Below, piece by piece: positions 46,301 through 56,500 of a stretch of 64,000 nt of DNA (positions are counted from its first letter, which is position 1; each line of letters starts with the position of its first letter). The notes under the pieces were generated by a model that had not been told where the DNA came from, made no database searches, and saw only the letters and a list, made by a program, of their open reading frames with translations. Source of the stretch: Neelides folsomi. Taxonomy: Eukaryota > Arthropoda > Collembola > Neelipleona > Neelidae. The DNA lies in assembly GCA_034687125.1 (NCBI GenBank), contig JAQGBZ010000166.1, forward strand, positions 1 to 64,000, read 5' to 3'. The position numbers and the translations under genes were made by a program.

Positions 46301-49036
46301 TATCGTGAAATCTAAACGGTTTCTCATATAGGAATTACTCTTATGTAAAATACATTATTAGACATTCGTTCCGCACTTTTACATTTTTTTAAACTTTCTC
46401 AATACAAGATCTTTATGTATCTAACTGCATATATCTATATATGAAGAGCCCAATCTACTCAATCCCAATCCCAACATTAGTATATGCAGTAAGTACAGGT
46501 ATACCAATATATGGTAATATGGTATTAATGTATGTACAGTAGGTATATTAGATTTGATCATTTTAGGATCTTCATGTATGAAGGTAGTTATTATATGTGG
46601 ATATGAAGATCTTATTGAGTGTACTTGAGTGGGTGAATAATGTAGGGAAAAGAGTGAGAAGTAGAGTTTATCCAATGGGAACGAGTCCCGGAGAAGTTGA
46701 GGAGAAAAACTTGAACATTTTTATTTTCGGGGTTTTGGGAAAGGCTCGGAAGGAGGTTTGAGAAGGAGTTTTACGACTCGGAAAAACATAAATACATCTC
46801 CGCTCTCTTTACCTTACTTCCCAAATGAAAATTTTTCTACATATGGAACTGGGAGTCATGCCGTTTAGATTAAGTTAAAAATATGGACTTCATCCGTCTT
46901 CCCCTTTTAATATTTTAATAACCGAACAGCTTTTTTTTACCTGTGAGCGGCATAGGGGAAGTAATTGAGTTTTTGTATATCCTTGTAGGAATGGAGGGCT
47001 CAAAGGACCTTAGAAGGGGATTTAGGTATCTTAACTAGGAGATTCCGGGTTGATGGAAGGGATGGAGAGATGTATGATTTTTATTTCTCCCAACTCTGAG
47101 AAGTAAATTGAGGAGAATTGGGGGAGTTTGGGGAATTGGGGAGTGAGAAGCCGTAAAGTGTGAAGGCTTCAAGCTTGGCATATGGAATAGGAGAAAAGAG
47201 AAACTCCAAAATAATGAACCCAAGTGCCGAAATACAAAACACACTTATTGACAAATGGGAAGGCCCCGTTGAAAGCTTAATTTGCATTTTGAGCTGCAGT
47301 GGATTCACAACACATTGCGGAAATTCATTACGAATTAAATTCAGTAGAATGGTTTTAAATTCCTCCTAAATTCAAAATTGCGAATAATTTAATTAATTAA
47401 GATATTATACGATTTATAATTCAATTCAAGTTTCATATAAACCAAAATGTATTGTACGATGGCTCATAATGTATCTTTACATAAACAATAAAAATCTATG
47501 TAAAATGTTGATTTTTTTCTTGGTAAAAAATAGAATTGGTGTCATTCTGGTCATATTGTTCGCATTCTTTTCTTTTCTCTCTTATAATAAAGGGTCTAAT
47601 AAGGAGATTGTCACTTGTTGTATTGAAGCTTTTAGCCCTTCTCGACATCCATTTGGTTGTATGTAATTCCTCATGAATGAGTTATGGACCATCAATTTGA
47701 GCCAAGTATAATTTATCAATGTCAGGAGAAAATAATATTATGTAATATGAATATCACAATGTGGGGAAAGTTGTATATTGATTACACCCTATTTTCATAA
47801 TGACAGACTTATCGTTCACGTGTGAGTTACCTTACAGCTCTTTATTATATGCATTAAATAAATTCATATACCGTATATATTTACCTTAGTATGCTCGTTT
47901 GTATACTCGTTTATTATGTGTGTATTCACTTGGGTTATTAAGTCTCAATGTTCATTATTTCGACAACTGAATCATTTGTTGCACGCATTGACACCGATTT
48001 GCTAACAAGGAAAAGGTGAATGAATCTTCGAAATAAATGATGTGACTGACAGATCTTAAAATACACGTCCATTAATTGTTATTGTTATTTATGCACACTA
48101 CGTTATTTTGTACCGTTATTTTGATAATATCAGTACTCTAATAAATATTCTCATTACAGATATGAATTTGTATTTCGTTGAAAATGTCATTTATATTGAT
48201 CAAGATCAAAAAATGATCAATAGTTCATTGAGAACAAAAGTATGAAAAATGCACTTTATAAAACGTGAATGTAATATTAATAATGAAAAAGAAAGAAAAC
48301 GTTTATAACATTTATAAGGGACATTAGCGACAAAATGACAACATATTGAGATTGACAAAATGAGAAAAAGGGGGAGAAAGTTCAGAGTTTCATTCGTTCT
48401 GGAAGATTTAAAATGTTACGCACGTTCGCAATACGTATTTACGTCTCACGTTGTATGTGTGTGTGTGTGTGTGTGTGGGTCTTAAAGGTAAAGTGAAATT
48501 GGTATTTGTTTTTTGTCCGAGATCCCCTTACACCATTCAGAGTTCACTCCGTGTGTTTTATTTCCCGGTTTGGAATATGAGGTACGTGAGAGTATTTATG
48601 GTTCAAGATTTAAGAGAGGGGAAAGAAAATTCGGATCAATATTTCATGAGGAAAAGTATGAAGAAAATCCAATGGATTCTCCGTGTGACCCCTCAGTTTT
48701 TTTCATTCTTTCCTGTATATTTATGATGAATTGAAGAGGGGTATTTTTGAAATCGATTTGGAGGCATCTCCGTTTCACGGAGTAATCTCCTTCTCTCATC
48801 GCTACTCCTTTGTGCACCTTGGCGAAGGGGAGATTGGTGGGCCGTGAGAGGTTCTTTGGTACAAGGAAGGGATTGATGGGGAATGGAGATGTGAATTCCC
48901 ACGTCACATCACTCCTCGACACATTTTACGAGTTCCGCCTCAGGGAGCCCCTTACCGGATTGAGAGAGGAGGACGAAGAGGAGAACACGCCACCAGTCAA
49001 CACCGATTCCCATCACACCGAAACACACAGCCATGG
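10234..49036 (-). CDS. dpr: Dpr-family two-Ig-domain cell-surface protein (7 coding exons)
   Basis: Seven minus-strand exons join in phase to 284 residues. Residues 1-26 are a signal peptide (hydrophobic VLLFVLLSQS). Ig1 spans about 50-151, with Cys72 and Cys134, Trp84, the Dpr signature VSWVRHRDIHLLTVGRYTYT and the DSGVYEC motif. Ig2 spans about 153-249, with Cys175 and Cys234, Trp189, GSTINLTC, SPRGGVS and RPSDSGRYTC. The tail VHVLNGELPAAMQTGG is typical of Dprs, and the last residues are hydrophobic, fitting a GPI-anchor signal. N-glycosylation sequons are at Asn30, 59 and 172. Dprs sit on neuron surfaces and bind DIP partners through Ig1 to specify synaptic pairing. From memory the Ig1 core is closest to Drosophila Dpr9, but the paralogue is not resolved. 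In other annotations such genes may be called lachesin-like or zig-8-like. The first coding intron hosts two unrelated genes. Confidence 0.95.
10338..12741 (-). other. dpr intron 6
   Basis: AT-rich intron. A GC-richer block at 11750-12080 is open on the minus strand for 108 codons, but lacks motifs and splice support. Confidence 0.7.
12742..12860 (-). CDS. dpr: dpr coding exon 6: end of Ig2
   Basis: Acceptor TTAACAG ends at 12861 after a 76-nt intron. The exon encodes GETTTSYLLIHGARPSDSGR, YTC (Cys234) and NPSNAAPHSLLVHVLN, and ends in phase 1 at AATG|GTACCC. That donor is a poor match to consensus. If it is not used, the frame runs 22 residues beyond Asn250 (beginning GTLLFRSF) to a TAA, giving a Dpr without the anchor tail. 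Confidence 0.93.
12937..12986 (-). CDS. dpr: dpr coding exon 5: 50-nt mini-exon of Ig2
   Basis: A 50-nt exon between acceptor TATACAG (ends at 12987) and donor CAG|GTAAAT (starts at 12936). It encodes IISYNSPRGGVSDITV plus two bases of an Arg codon, matching the Dpr motif INYDSPRGGVS. It is too short for ORF-based detection; its phase fits both neighbours. Confidence 0.93.
12987..14508 (-). other. dpr intron 4
   Basis: Contains the 15-bp tandem repeat at 13437-13488. Several open minus-strand frames around 13395-13935 are composition-driven. Confidence 0.7.
13437..13488. repeat. 15-bp tandem repeat
   Basis: Three exact copies of TATATTTAGGTATGG plus a partial fourth, in dpr intron 4. Confidence 0.9.
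14509..14636 (-). CDS. dpr: dpr coding exon 4: first half of Ig2
   Basis: Acceptor GAATGCAG ends at 14637 and donor GCT|GTGAGT starts at 14508. The split codon with exon 3 gives Glu, so the join reads VVEPVTEVVGGPD. The exon contains DRGSTINLTCTVKYSPQPP with Cys175 and a sequon, then IIWNHNNA with Trp189. It ends in phase 0. Confidence 0.96.
14637..20984 (-). other. dpr intron 3
   Basis: About 6.3 kb without a supported gene. Several TACATA/GGTATA-rich islands (near 15000-15180, 15520-15830, 18240-18360 and 18800-18870) alternate with pyrimidine- and purine-rich blocks. Confidence 0.7.
20985..21195 (-). CDS. dpr: dpr coding exon 3: second half of Ig1
   Basis: Acceptor GGTTTCAG ends at 21196 and donor TTG|GTGAGT starts at 20984. 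The exon begins VSWVRHRDIHLLTVG, runs through DQRFRAVHSP and RDSGVYECQISTTPHTSHF, and ends in HLSVV in phase 1. It is the most conserved Dpr segment and forms most of the DIP-binding face in known Dpr structures. Confidence 0.97.
23016..23059. repeat. Near-perfect 19-bp hairpin
   Basis: Left arm AATAAACCATATTCCACAC (23016-23034) pairs with 23041-23059 at 18 of 19 positions, with a six-base loop. It could be a MITE core, a structured intronic RNA or a small-RNA precursor. Confidence 0.85.
26199..26320. repeat. Degenerate CCCGGGTATT minisatellite
   Basis: Repeated units of 16-20 bp built on ATATCACCCGGGTATT with drift (CCCGGATATT, CCAGGGTATT, CCCGAGTATT), about 110 bp from dpr exon 2 inside intron 2. 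Confidence 0.75.
26429..26592 (-). CDS. dpr: dpr coding exon 2: first half of Ig1
   Basis: Acceptor TTTTCCAG ends at 26593 and donor ACG|GTAAAG starts at 26428. The exon encodes an acidic linker (NGEEKKSEDLIEEKPSG) followed by strands A and B of Ig1: NVTATLGQSVSLNCRVKNIG with Cys72 of the Ig1 disulphide. It ends in phase 0 after DKT, the conserved break before VSW in Dprs. Confidence 0.93.
27403..27416. repeat. Palindrome AATACCCGGGTATT
   Basis: Perfect 14-bp palindrome sharing its core with the minisatellite at 26199-26320; related CCCGGG words recur at about 18527, 50504 and 51399. Confidence 0.8.
33402..33542 (-). CDS. Candidate internal coding exon, unknown protein
   Basis: A 141-nt phase-0 segment sits between an AG acceptor (GACAAAG, ending at 33543) and a donor GAT|GTAAAT (starts at 33401). 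Its 47 codons read LFHLNESLLEPGGKLLQNFK and on to HFEVFILNETNIVTKVYDFP, NFDSGD, with alternating polar and hydrophobic residues as in beta strands and one sequon. The residue mix is clearly less biased than that of the chance frames around it. I recognise no family, and I find no partner exon in the flanking 1.5 kb. It lies in dpr intron 1 downstream of the nested gene pair and could be a remnant. The acceptor lacks a good pyrimidine tract. Confidence 0.35.
35393..35430 (-). repeat. Histidine-codon microsatellite
   Basis: GTGATG/GTGGTC-type triplet repeat on the + strand, which reads as an eight-His run followed by HDHYHDHE-like residues on the minus strand, inside copy 2 of the nested pair. 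Confidence 0.8.
35601..35622. repeat. 11-bp tandem duplication inside copy 2
   Basis: AATTGCTAAAC is present twice head to tail. Eleven is not a multiple of three, so the duplication breaks the reading frame of helix 3. Confidence 0.9.
36754..37858 (-). CDS. Four-helix membrane protein with His-rich tail, copy 1
   Basis: Three exons. Exon 1 (37858-37799) gives MGRQKLNQKNLKPFMAGFGV and ends at GTG|GTAAAT in phase 0. Exon 2 (37665-37341) starts GFGLCKILIASTCAYYFVE (helix 1), continues with a charged loop (KLTPEERKIAKEAAVNY, AKEEEEYEKLHGEKK) and then HFHASFIVGIVAGFCEFLSS (helix 2). Exon 3 (from 37237) gives IIYFCNVIIYILNLVSLVLF (helix 3) and RSFLAIICIKIMLMILGIIL (helix 4). One frame stops at 36944; shifting at the run of six G at 37029-37034 gives VVPQKRKP and an His/Arg-rich tail ending HHRRRSSHH at 36754, matching copy 2. 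The exon 2 donor (phase 1) also disagrees with exon 3 (phase 0). An ATTATAAAAC box stands only a few bases before the first ATG, so Met15 may be the true start. I do not recognise the family. Confidence 0.6.
37859..38898. other. 5' flank of nested copy 1 within dpr intron 1
   Basis: AT-rich. Includes a TATAAAA-like box at about 37862-37871 on the minus strand, immediately upstream of the first ATG. No other gene was seen. Confidence 0.45.
38899..38948. repeat. Direct plus inverted repeat of CCTCAGTCTTACCCGG
   Basis: Two tandem copies (38899-38914, 38915-38930) are followed by an inverted copy of the core. ACCCGGCCTCAGT (38909-38921) pairs perfectly with 38936-38948, giving a GC-rich 13-bp hairpin with a 14-base loop. 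Confidence 0.9.
44124..44182. repeat. 22-bp tandem repeat
   Basis: AATTCTTTTTATTCCTTGTC-type units at 44124-44145 and 44146-44167, plus a partial third, in dpr intron 1. Confidence 0.85.
48456..48477. repeat. (TG)n microsatellite
   Basis: Eleven TG dinucleotides in a row, about 480 bp past the donor of dpr coding exon 1. Confidence 0.9.
48956..49036 (-). CDS. dpr: dpr coding exon 1: start codon and signal peptide
   Basis: The ATG is at 49034-49032 in a good context (GCCATGG). It gives 26 residues with a hydrophobic core (RVLLFVLLSQS) and ends in phase 1 at a strong donor, CCG|GTAAGG (intron starts at 48955). Only two bases before the ATG stands a strong acceptor with a long pyrimidine tract (TTTTTTTGTTTAG, ending at 49037). 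Transcription therefore starts further up, in one or more untranslated exons not identified here. The phase-1 end joins exactly to exon 2, giving LLSQSVIGN with cleavage likely near Gly/Ser. Confidence 0.85.
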
Positions 49037-50562
49037 CTAAACAAAAAAACAAAATTTTAATTAAATTGATTCACACAATTTTTATTCAACTACAACAAAT
49101 AATCTAGATTTTTTTTAAAAAAAAAGTATATTACATTGATAATTTATAGTAATTTTTGATTATTGATTAGGTTTGAAGTTTTCTTAATGTAAAAGTATAA
49201 ATAATGAAAATGTATTGGTATTTATTTTGTGCATTGTGCATTTTATCAAAAGGCATCATTTTGAAGCGACATTATTGGAACATAAAAGAGTCTCGTGAGA
49301 AGAAAGATGGGGAAACAGGCGAGAGATTTATTCTTGAGTTGTAAAGAGCCTTGAACGGAGGTGTATGGTCCAACATAGTAGACTTCCCCAAATTTGTTCC
49401 TTGTTCAATCATCATAAAGAAGAGTCATAAAATGCGCGGAAGGAATGAATATTAAAACTTGAGCTTGATTTAAAGACTAATTCATGTCTTGAAAAATATG
49501 CAATCAGGAAAACATGGCTTTTGAATTCCTCTTTCTCTTCCTTGTATAAATCAGGAGTTGGGGCATTCAACGGCCCTCTTAATTTGACTTATTGCCTTTA
49601 TTTATATATCAATGTTGGGGGAATTTATCGGGGTTCCATTTCAGTTATCGGGTTACTCAAATAGCTTTGATAAATTCCATAAAAGAACATTTAATAAATA
49701 TGCTCCATCTTTCTCTTCTTTAATCCTCCTTCAAATACCAGTAGTGCCCATTATTCAAATATTCTCATAAACTCCCATCAGACTCCCATATCGAATAACT
49801 CCCGAAAATTATCTCCGTTTATAAACCAACTGCTTACTAAAAATAATAAAAAAAATCCCAATTTTTCCATAATTCCAAAATTCTTATCTAATATTAAAAA
49901 TCTCAACTTTATTTACAAAAATTGTTAATTAAATAAAAAAATTAATTTTTTTAAGAAGACATAAGACGTTTTTGGAAGTATTTCGCAAGAATTCAAAAAG
50001 TGTAAGGGCCGAGGAAGGAAGTTTGATGGTAAAAGTTGAGAGTTTAAAGTGAAGAGATAAGAAAGATTATTTATTTTCTCATTAATAGAGCTCTAAGCAA
50101 TTTAGGTAAACTTTCCTTAAACAAAGCCCTAATACAAGAAAGAACCTTGACTTACACGTAAATGTCTATTGACACAGGGAAATAAGTATAGGAAGAGTTT
50201 ACGAGGAAATTAATGAGGTTTTAATTGGCCCCTCTTTCCCAACTACACACTTTAATGTTACATGTTTCCTCCCAAGGAATTCTCAAGATCTCGTCAAACT
50301 TTCCACTTTTATTCATTTGGGAAAGTAAAGGTGACAAGGTTGAAGAATTTCCTTCAACTTGTAAGAAAAAACCGAATCCCTTGTCACTTCGATTTCACGT
50401 CTCCTTCTCTTCCTCCGCTCTTTCACTTATTTTACAAACATTGTCTTTCCGAGGTCTCCACTTCCCAATTCCCTTCACATTCTCCCCGTCTCTTTTTAAT
50501 ACCCGGGATCCTCACTTGGAGATAGACAAGAAATATCTTTATTTTAAACTCTATTGCTTCAT

Positions 50563-50587
50563 ACCTTCACACCTTCACACCTTCACC
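50563..50587. repeat. 8-bp tandem repeat
   Basis: ACCTTCAC three times in a row. Confidence 0.85.
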
Positions 50588-53500
50588 TCCTTTCAAAATA
50601 GGGAATGGCAAATGTCACGTTTGGGATTTTTTTTATATAAAATATGAATTTTGAATATTTTTACCTTTCCCTGCATTTTTTACCTTCTGAACCAAAATTC
50701 AAATTGTATGCCTAGATTTATAGCACAAAGCAAAAAGAATTTTTATTAAAAAGAAGGAAACGAAAATGGAATTAATACTTTTATTGTAGTGTGGTTGGTC
50801 ATGATAAAAAAGAATTTTGTGGGGATTATTGACTCGCATTGTAAAGTGTATAGTACTTTTATACAACCATGATTACATACACTATATACACTTATGTACT
50901 GTAATAATAACTATACACTTATGTACTTAAATATTGCAATATGTATTATTGCTTTATTGCATATGTATTTATACTTATAACTTTCCAAAGCAAATTTATA
51001 TAAAATTCCAATATAGTTACATGTTTATGCAATTTAAGTGAGGATGTTATAAGGTTTACCTTCTTATTATATATTTTGTTAAGAAGTTGTAAGCCGAAGC
51101 TCAATTGGCAATTCGACCGTTGTAATAGACTGAGTTCCTGGCAGCGGAAAGTCTGAAGAGGAGGACTTGAAATTTTCGCAATGCTGGTATTCTCCCTTAT
51201 ATTAAAGAAGGGATCTTTAAGAAGAGTTAGTAAAAGTATTCACTTTTGAGAAGAGCTCGGAAAGGATTCCTTTTTCACTTTCCCCTCCCCACCACTCAAC
51301 GGAACGAACGGAGCTATATGACAATTTTAAAGGGCTTAATTACTCGAGTCACGATTCTCCCATGGAATGCTGTTATGGAGATTTGAGGAATTCTAATGCC
51401 CGGGAATTCTCAAGAGACTTCATCCCTCCCTGAATATATTTCCTATATGATCATAACACCACCACCACACATCAACTTGGTGATTTAAAAGTCAAGAGAG
51501 AGTTGGAAGTCGAAAGGAGTTTTTTCTTCCTTCACTTTCCCCTTTTCAATTCCACCTTGAGGGAAGGAGATTCGTTTAAATAACTGAATTACTCAATGAT
51601 CATCATTCATTCATTCACTTGTGTACGCAGATCCACAGTCGTTGAATCACCGTTCAACCCAAAAGACCTCAATTCACGTTTAAATCGAGTTTATACCTTT
51701 CATAGTTGGTCAATCAAAGAGAATTCAATCCTTTTTGATAAAACTTTAAAGTTAGACTTCAAAACTTTAAACTCTTCTTTATAAACTCAAAATTAAACTT
51801 TCAAACTCCCAAACTTTCACTTGATTGTTTTAAATATTTTAATTCATTTGCATTTTCCACAATATTTATATAAATGAACAACTTCCCATTATTTATTTCC
51901 TTCTAATTTATTTCTTTCTCAGTATTTATTTCTTCCAGAAAGATGATCAGTTTATTTGGAATAGTTAGGATCTTTATAGTGAAGAATGGAGGTCAGAAAC
52001 TTTTGGTCAATAATCTTCAATTTTGAACTTTATGAAATCTGTTCATTTCACTTCTCAACTCAGTGTGTTAAAGGAAGACCTCGTGTCGAATAAACTTTTT
52101 TAACATGAACTTTGGAGTGAGAACAAACGGTAAAGTGCTTGAAAAGAATTTAACTTCACTTCCACCCTCGTAAAATAAAAGTTGTTGAGTTGTCCAATTC
52201 CTCGAAATGTTTTCGCTCCCAAAAGTGTTGGTAAATATTTCAAGGGTTTTATTAAAGTTTAAAAATTGGCGGTGGAAATTAACGTTGAAGTGTATTTGAA
52301 TGGTATTGAAGGGATGCCGGGAGAGCGGGTATTCGGATGCGAATAGTCCGGGTTCTTGGTATCGACTGGGTGGTTGGGAGCCGGGTGAAACAGTAAGGGA
52401 TCGATGTGGGCCAGGATTTGTTCTTTCTATGAGAGGGAAGAAGAGTGACGCAGTAAATCAAGAGGAACACCTTCCCTTATTTCACCAAACCCTCTCTAAT
52501 GAACAACGTCTCAACACATTTGCATATCCCCGGAAGTGAGGGATTTGGAAAAGGGTGAGGAAAAAGACAAGCTCGGAATTGCAACGCTTCTCATCTTAAA
52601 TACAAAACCAGTCTATTCCTAAATTCCTATAAGCCAAATACATTCCACCGAAATACATTCTCAACTTTTAAACTATTTTAGAACAAACATTTCATACTAT
52701 CTTATATCCATATAATAATTACACATATTACAAATGTATAAATTATCTCTAAATTATGTATTTACTAAAGTGATACAGAACCCATCTGTATGTGTTTATA
52801 AGTATATGATTGTTTGTAAAAAGAATTAAACGTGATCTCTCAATAGATGTTAAATGTATAGCCGAAATCAAGAACTTCATCTTTATGATCCTTTTTCTCT
52901 TCATTGTGTTTGGAGGAGAAAGGGCAAATGTGTTTCTACATCTTAAAGAGTCCAAACTTGTTTTGGATCCCTTTGTGAAAGAAAGAGAAGTCAAGTTGTG
53001 TGACTCTTTGTTCACTTGAAAGTACAATGGATGGGATTATGAAGCTTTCTTTTTCACGTATCCACCCACCTTTCGGAGCCAAAAGAAGGGGGCGAAAGTA
53101 AATGGTAATATGTTGCTCTTTGGATCATGAGAATCATAACATCTCCGTTCCAGCTCTTCTTTTATTTACGACCTTTTCTCAACTCCCGTTCCACAATTTA
53201 TGAATTATATATGGATTACATGGCATAAGGCCGTAAACCTATTCTTTTTCATTATTTCCTTTTTGTATGGAAATTTTTCTTATAAATATAACTATTGTAC
53301 TTGATATTTTTATACAGATACTTTTATCTTCTATGGATAATTAGAATATCAAAAGTCAAATTGAATAATATTATAATTTTATATTTATAAAGTTAGTTAA
53401 TTACAATTAATTTAAATATATATTATACAAAGAGTTTAAAGAATATGTCTAGTCGTTAAATGAAGTTATTAGACACGTTAGTTAGTAATACATTGTAAAG

Positions 53501-56500
53501 TGTAAACAATGAAATAAGTTTGAGATGATGGAATTTGTTTCATTAGTTTGGAGAAGTTGAATCATGAGAAAAAAAGTAATGAAGAAATGTGTCGTTCGGT
53601 TGTTCAGAACTCGAGTTCTGTATGGAAAAAACGGGCAAAGTATTATAGTTTAAGTATAGGGTGGATGGTGATTTTAAAGTTGACATCACCCGCGCCGTCG
53701 TTTAAACTTTGAAGCAGAACGGTCGTCGGTGGTAAAAGTAGTGGGAAGAATATTCAGGGGAATTGAAAAGAGCCGCAGGGTCGGAGAATTAGAGAAGAAA
53801 AATAAAAGAAATTTCCTTTACGGAGACAACTCACCGTATATTTGTTTAAAGTTATTTCGTTTAAGGAGGCTCTTGAGCCGTTTTGGAGCTAGCGGGAAGC
53901 TTAGTAGCTCTTATTTTTTATACGGCCTCAGTTGCTCCCGAGTCTCAACATTAGTTCTTATTGATAAGAAGAAGGCCATTCGGGACGGAACATTCGCAGG
54001 GAACAAGGAGCAATTGAATGTAGCTATTTATACATGGGAGACTAATTACCGTGACAAGTCCTCCTTAATTAATTCACTCTGTGGACTCCTCGCAGACAGG
54101 GAGGGCACAGCTCCCTTAAATTCACAATGACGGCCTAACAATTAACTTTACGCATAAAAGACTTCTTTATGACCCTTTAATCTCTCAAACTCCGAGTTGA
54201 TTTAAATAAATGAGAACCTTATGCGAAGGTAAAGACGTAAAGACCAATCTGCGTTGTTTTATTCAAAAATTTAAATATACGCAGTTTTAATTCCTTCGCG
54301 CATATTTTAGGTTAAGTCCTTTTAATTAAAAATAGATAAGCCTTATAGAGTAAGTTTATTTAAGTTATAACTAGCAAGTTTATAATTACTTCAATGAAAG
54401 CATTAATTATACAATTTTGACGTTAATAACGTTAATCATTCTTTTATTTTTTACTCAATTGCAGGATGTAGAAACAACTTCAATATTATACAATAGAGAT
54501 TTGTTAGTAGCATATCATTGTAAGTATTATGAAAAATGATTGAAAAAATTTTAATACTATTGTTCTTGTGTGTAAAATTTGACTTGTAATTAACAACGAT
54601 GTACTTTGTAATTAAAAAATTCATGAAACTGAAAAGGATAAAATATATATATATTTTATATTTATTTTAAAATTATTTAAAATTTTATTTTCTTAGTGAC
54701 ATTTTACAATGACTTATGTTTAGGGTAAACGGAAAAAAATGAAGAATTTAATAATTTAACAATGTAGTAAAAAATTGTGAATAATGTTATAATTAGTAAT
54801 ATAATAATATAATTCCCAAAATTTTTAAGATTGTTTCAATCAAAAAACATTTTTAATTAATAATATAAAAAAGGAGTTGATAAAAAGTATAATAAAGGAC
54901 ATGGAATGGGCGGCGGGTAAAGGGCGTCTGCGATGGGTTGGGTTGAAATAAGATCAAGCCCTCGTTTGTCTTCCTGAGGTTAAGTGGTGAAAGTATAGGA
55001 ACATGTTTTGTTTTCCCATTAACTTCCCATCATAACTTTGTTGGGAACTCCGCCACCACGACCGCGAGTATTCCTCCATGAACTCGGACCACGCACACAT
55101 GGGAGAGGGGGAGAAATGGAGATCTTGGTCTTTTCATTTCCCTCGTATCTCTTCCCCACTCGTCTGGATTTGAAATGCGGAGGAGGACTTGGAGGTATAT
55201 AAAGAAAAGTTGAAATCTCAACTTCTCCCCCGACCCTTATTGTGTGCCACTGAGCGCCTGCCAATTGTTTCTCCTATATATAAGAGAATACACATACCTT
55301 GAGAAGAAGTTTTCTCAATTGGGGATTCATATTCAAATGAGGATCTCCTCCATTCATTAGCATCACATCCCAAATGAGCTCTCATCAATTCATCCTCGAG
55401 GAGGAGTTTGAGAAAAGTTGGGGTCTGTCAATGTTCTCTAATTATTTTCCCTTGTTATTTCACTTCCCCGAGTCAGTAAGGAGGACGTAAAGTAAAGGCA
55501 GAGTGATAAGGGAAACTACTCACTTTCTCCTTACAGCCACTCCAAGGACCACCATCGATTTTCTTAATGTTATCTCTCTTCACAATACTTTCAGAGGAAT
55601 CCCTGCATTTGAGTCCTCGTTTCCTTCACAAGAATTTAAACCTCTTTTGACTCCATTTCCTCTCCATGGCCCTTCGACTCCCTCATTACTTTTTAAGGCT
55701 TCTCCACCCCAACCCAGCACATATGAGGAGTTCTCTTTATCCATATCCCATATTCAAAACAATTTCATTCTCTTATACCAACCATACATTTTGATACATT
55801 TGGCCAATGAAAGAGAATATAACAGATTTGTTCTTATATCAAAATTCTTATAGACATCTTACAAATGAGTATGTGAATGACTATATGAATGAATATATGA
55901 GGAAGATATATCTAATAAGAAACAATAACGTGTAAGTAGAGATTGTGTAGGCGTATATGTATGCTTACTGCTTAAGTATAAATTCATATAAATATGTATG
56001 TATGGTATACTCTACATGTCTACATGTATAGTAGATTGTAAGGGTAAAGTACATGCGAGATTGAATCTTACGATTAGTTCCATATCATTGCGGTATGCAT
56101 AATGCACTAGTAAAGTCTGTATTTATGTGGGAGATATATCTTTTCACACTTCATACATTCTCTTATCGTCTCATTTAAAAATTCTAATGTTCTTCTACTT
56201 GAATTCCTAATGAGGCTCATGTGAAGGAAGACGAGGACGACGGCCGTAACGAAGGAAGTTTAGAAAGCCGAGGGAAAGAAATGAACTGATTTATTTAAAC
56301 ATATAAAAATCTTTCTCTCTTCTGTTTAATACATTTCTTTCATACAGTTTCATTTGGGTCGAGAAATATTATCTTTGAATTATACATTATAATGAATGAA
56401 ATTCTAAAATGTAGATTTAAGTATACACAAGTTAAATTTCCAAATAATATATCTTTAATGAACGAGTTGTGTAATAAAAAGAATATATCTTGAATACAAA

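Larger units (their letters stand above)
26593..48955 (-). other. dpr intron 1, host of a nested gene pair
   Basis: A 22.4-kb intron with a phase-1 junction. It contains the tandem four-helix membrane protein genes (35.0-37.9 kb) on the same strand, one further candidate exon (33402-33542), hairpins and many TACATA-rich islands. The longer open frames at 29.5-32.2, 38.7-39.1 and 44.5-46.3 kb show no motifs. Confidence 0.75.

Noticed and set aside
50225-50647. 140-codon plus-strand open frame
   Set aside because: Two overlapping plus frames are open, composition follows the pyrimidine-rich DNA, and no motif or splice signal supports it.
53729-54130. 133-codon plus-strand open frame
   Set aside because: The first residues are basic and unstructured, with no recognisable domain, no conserved motif and no splice partner.
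55030-55221. Minus-strand frame with signal-peptide-like VCVVRVHGGILAVVVAEF, first considered as the dpr start exon
   Set aside because: No donor in the required phase; the exon at 48956-49036 has a strong donor and the correct phase.
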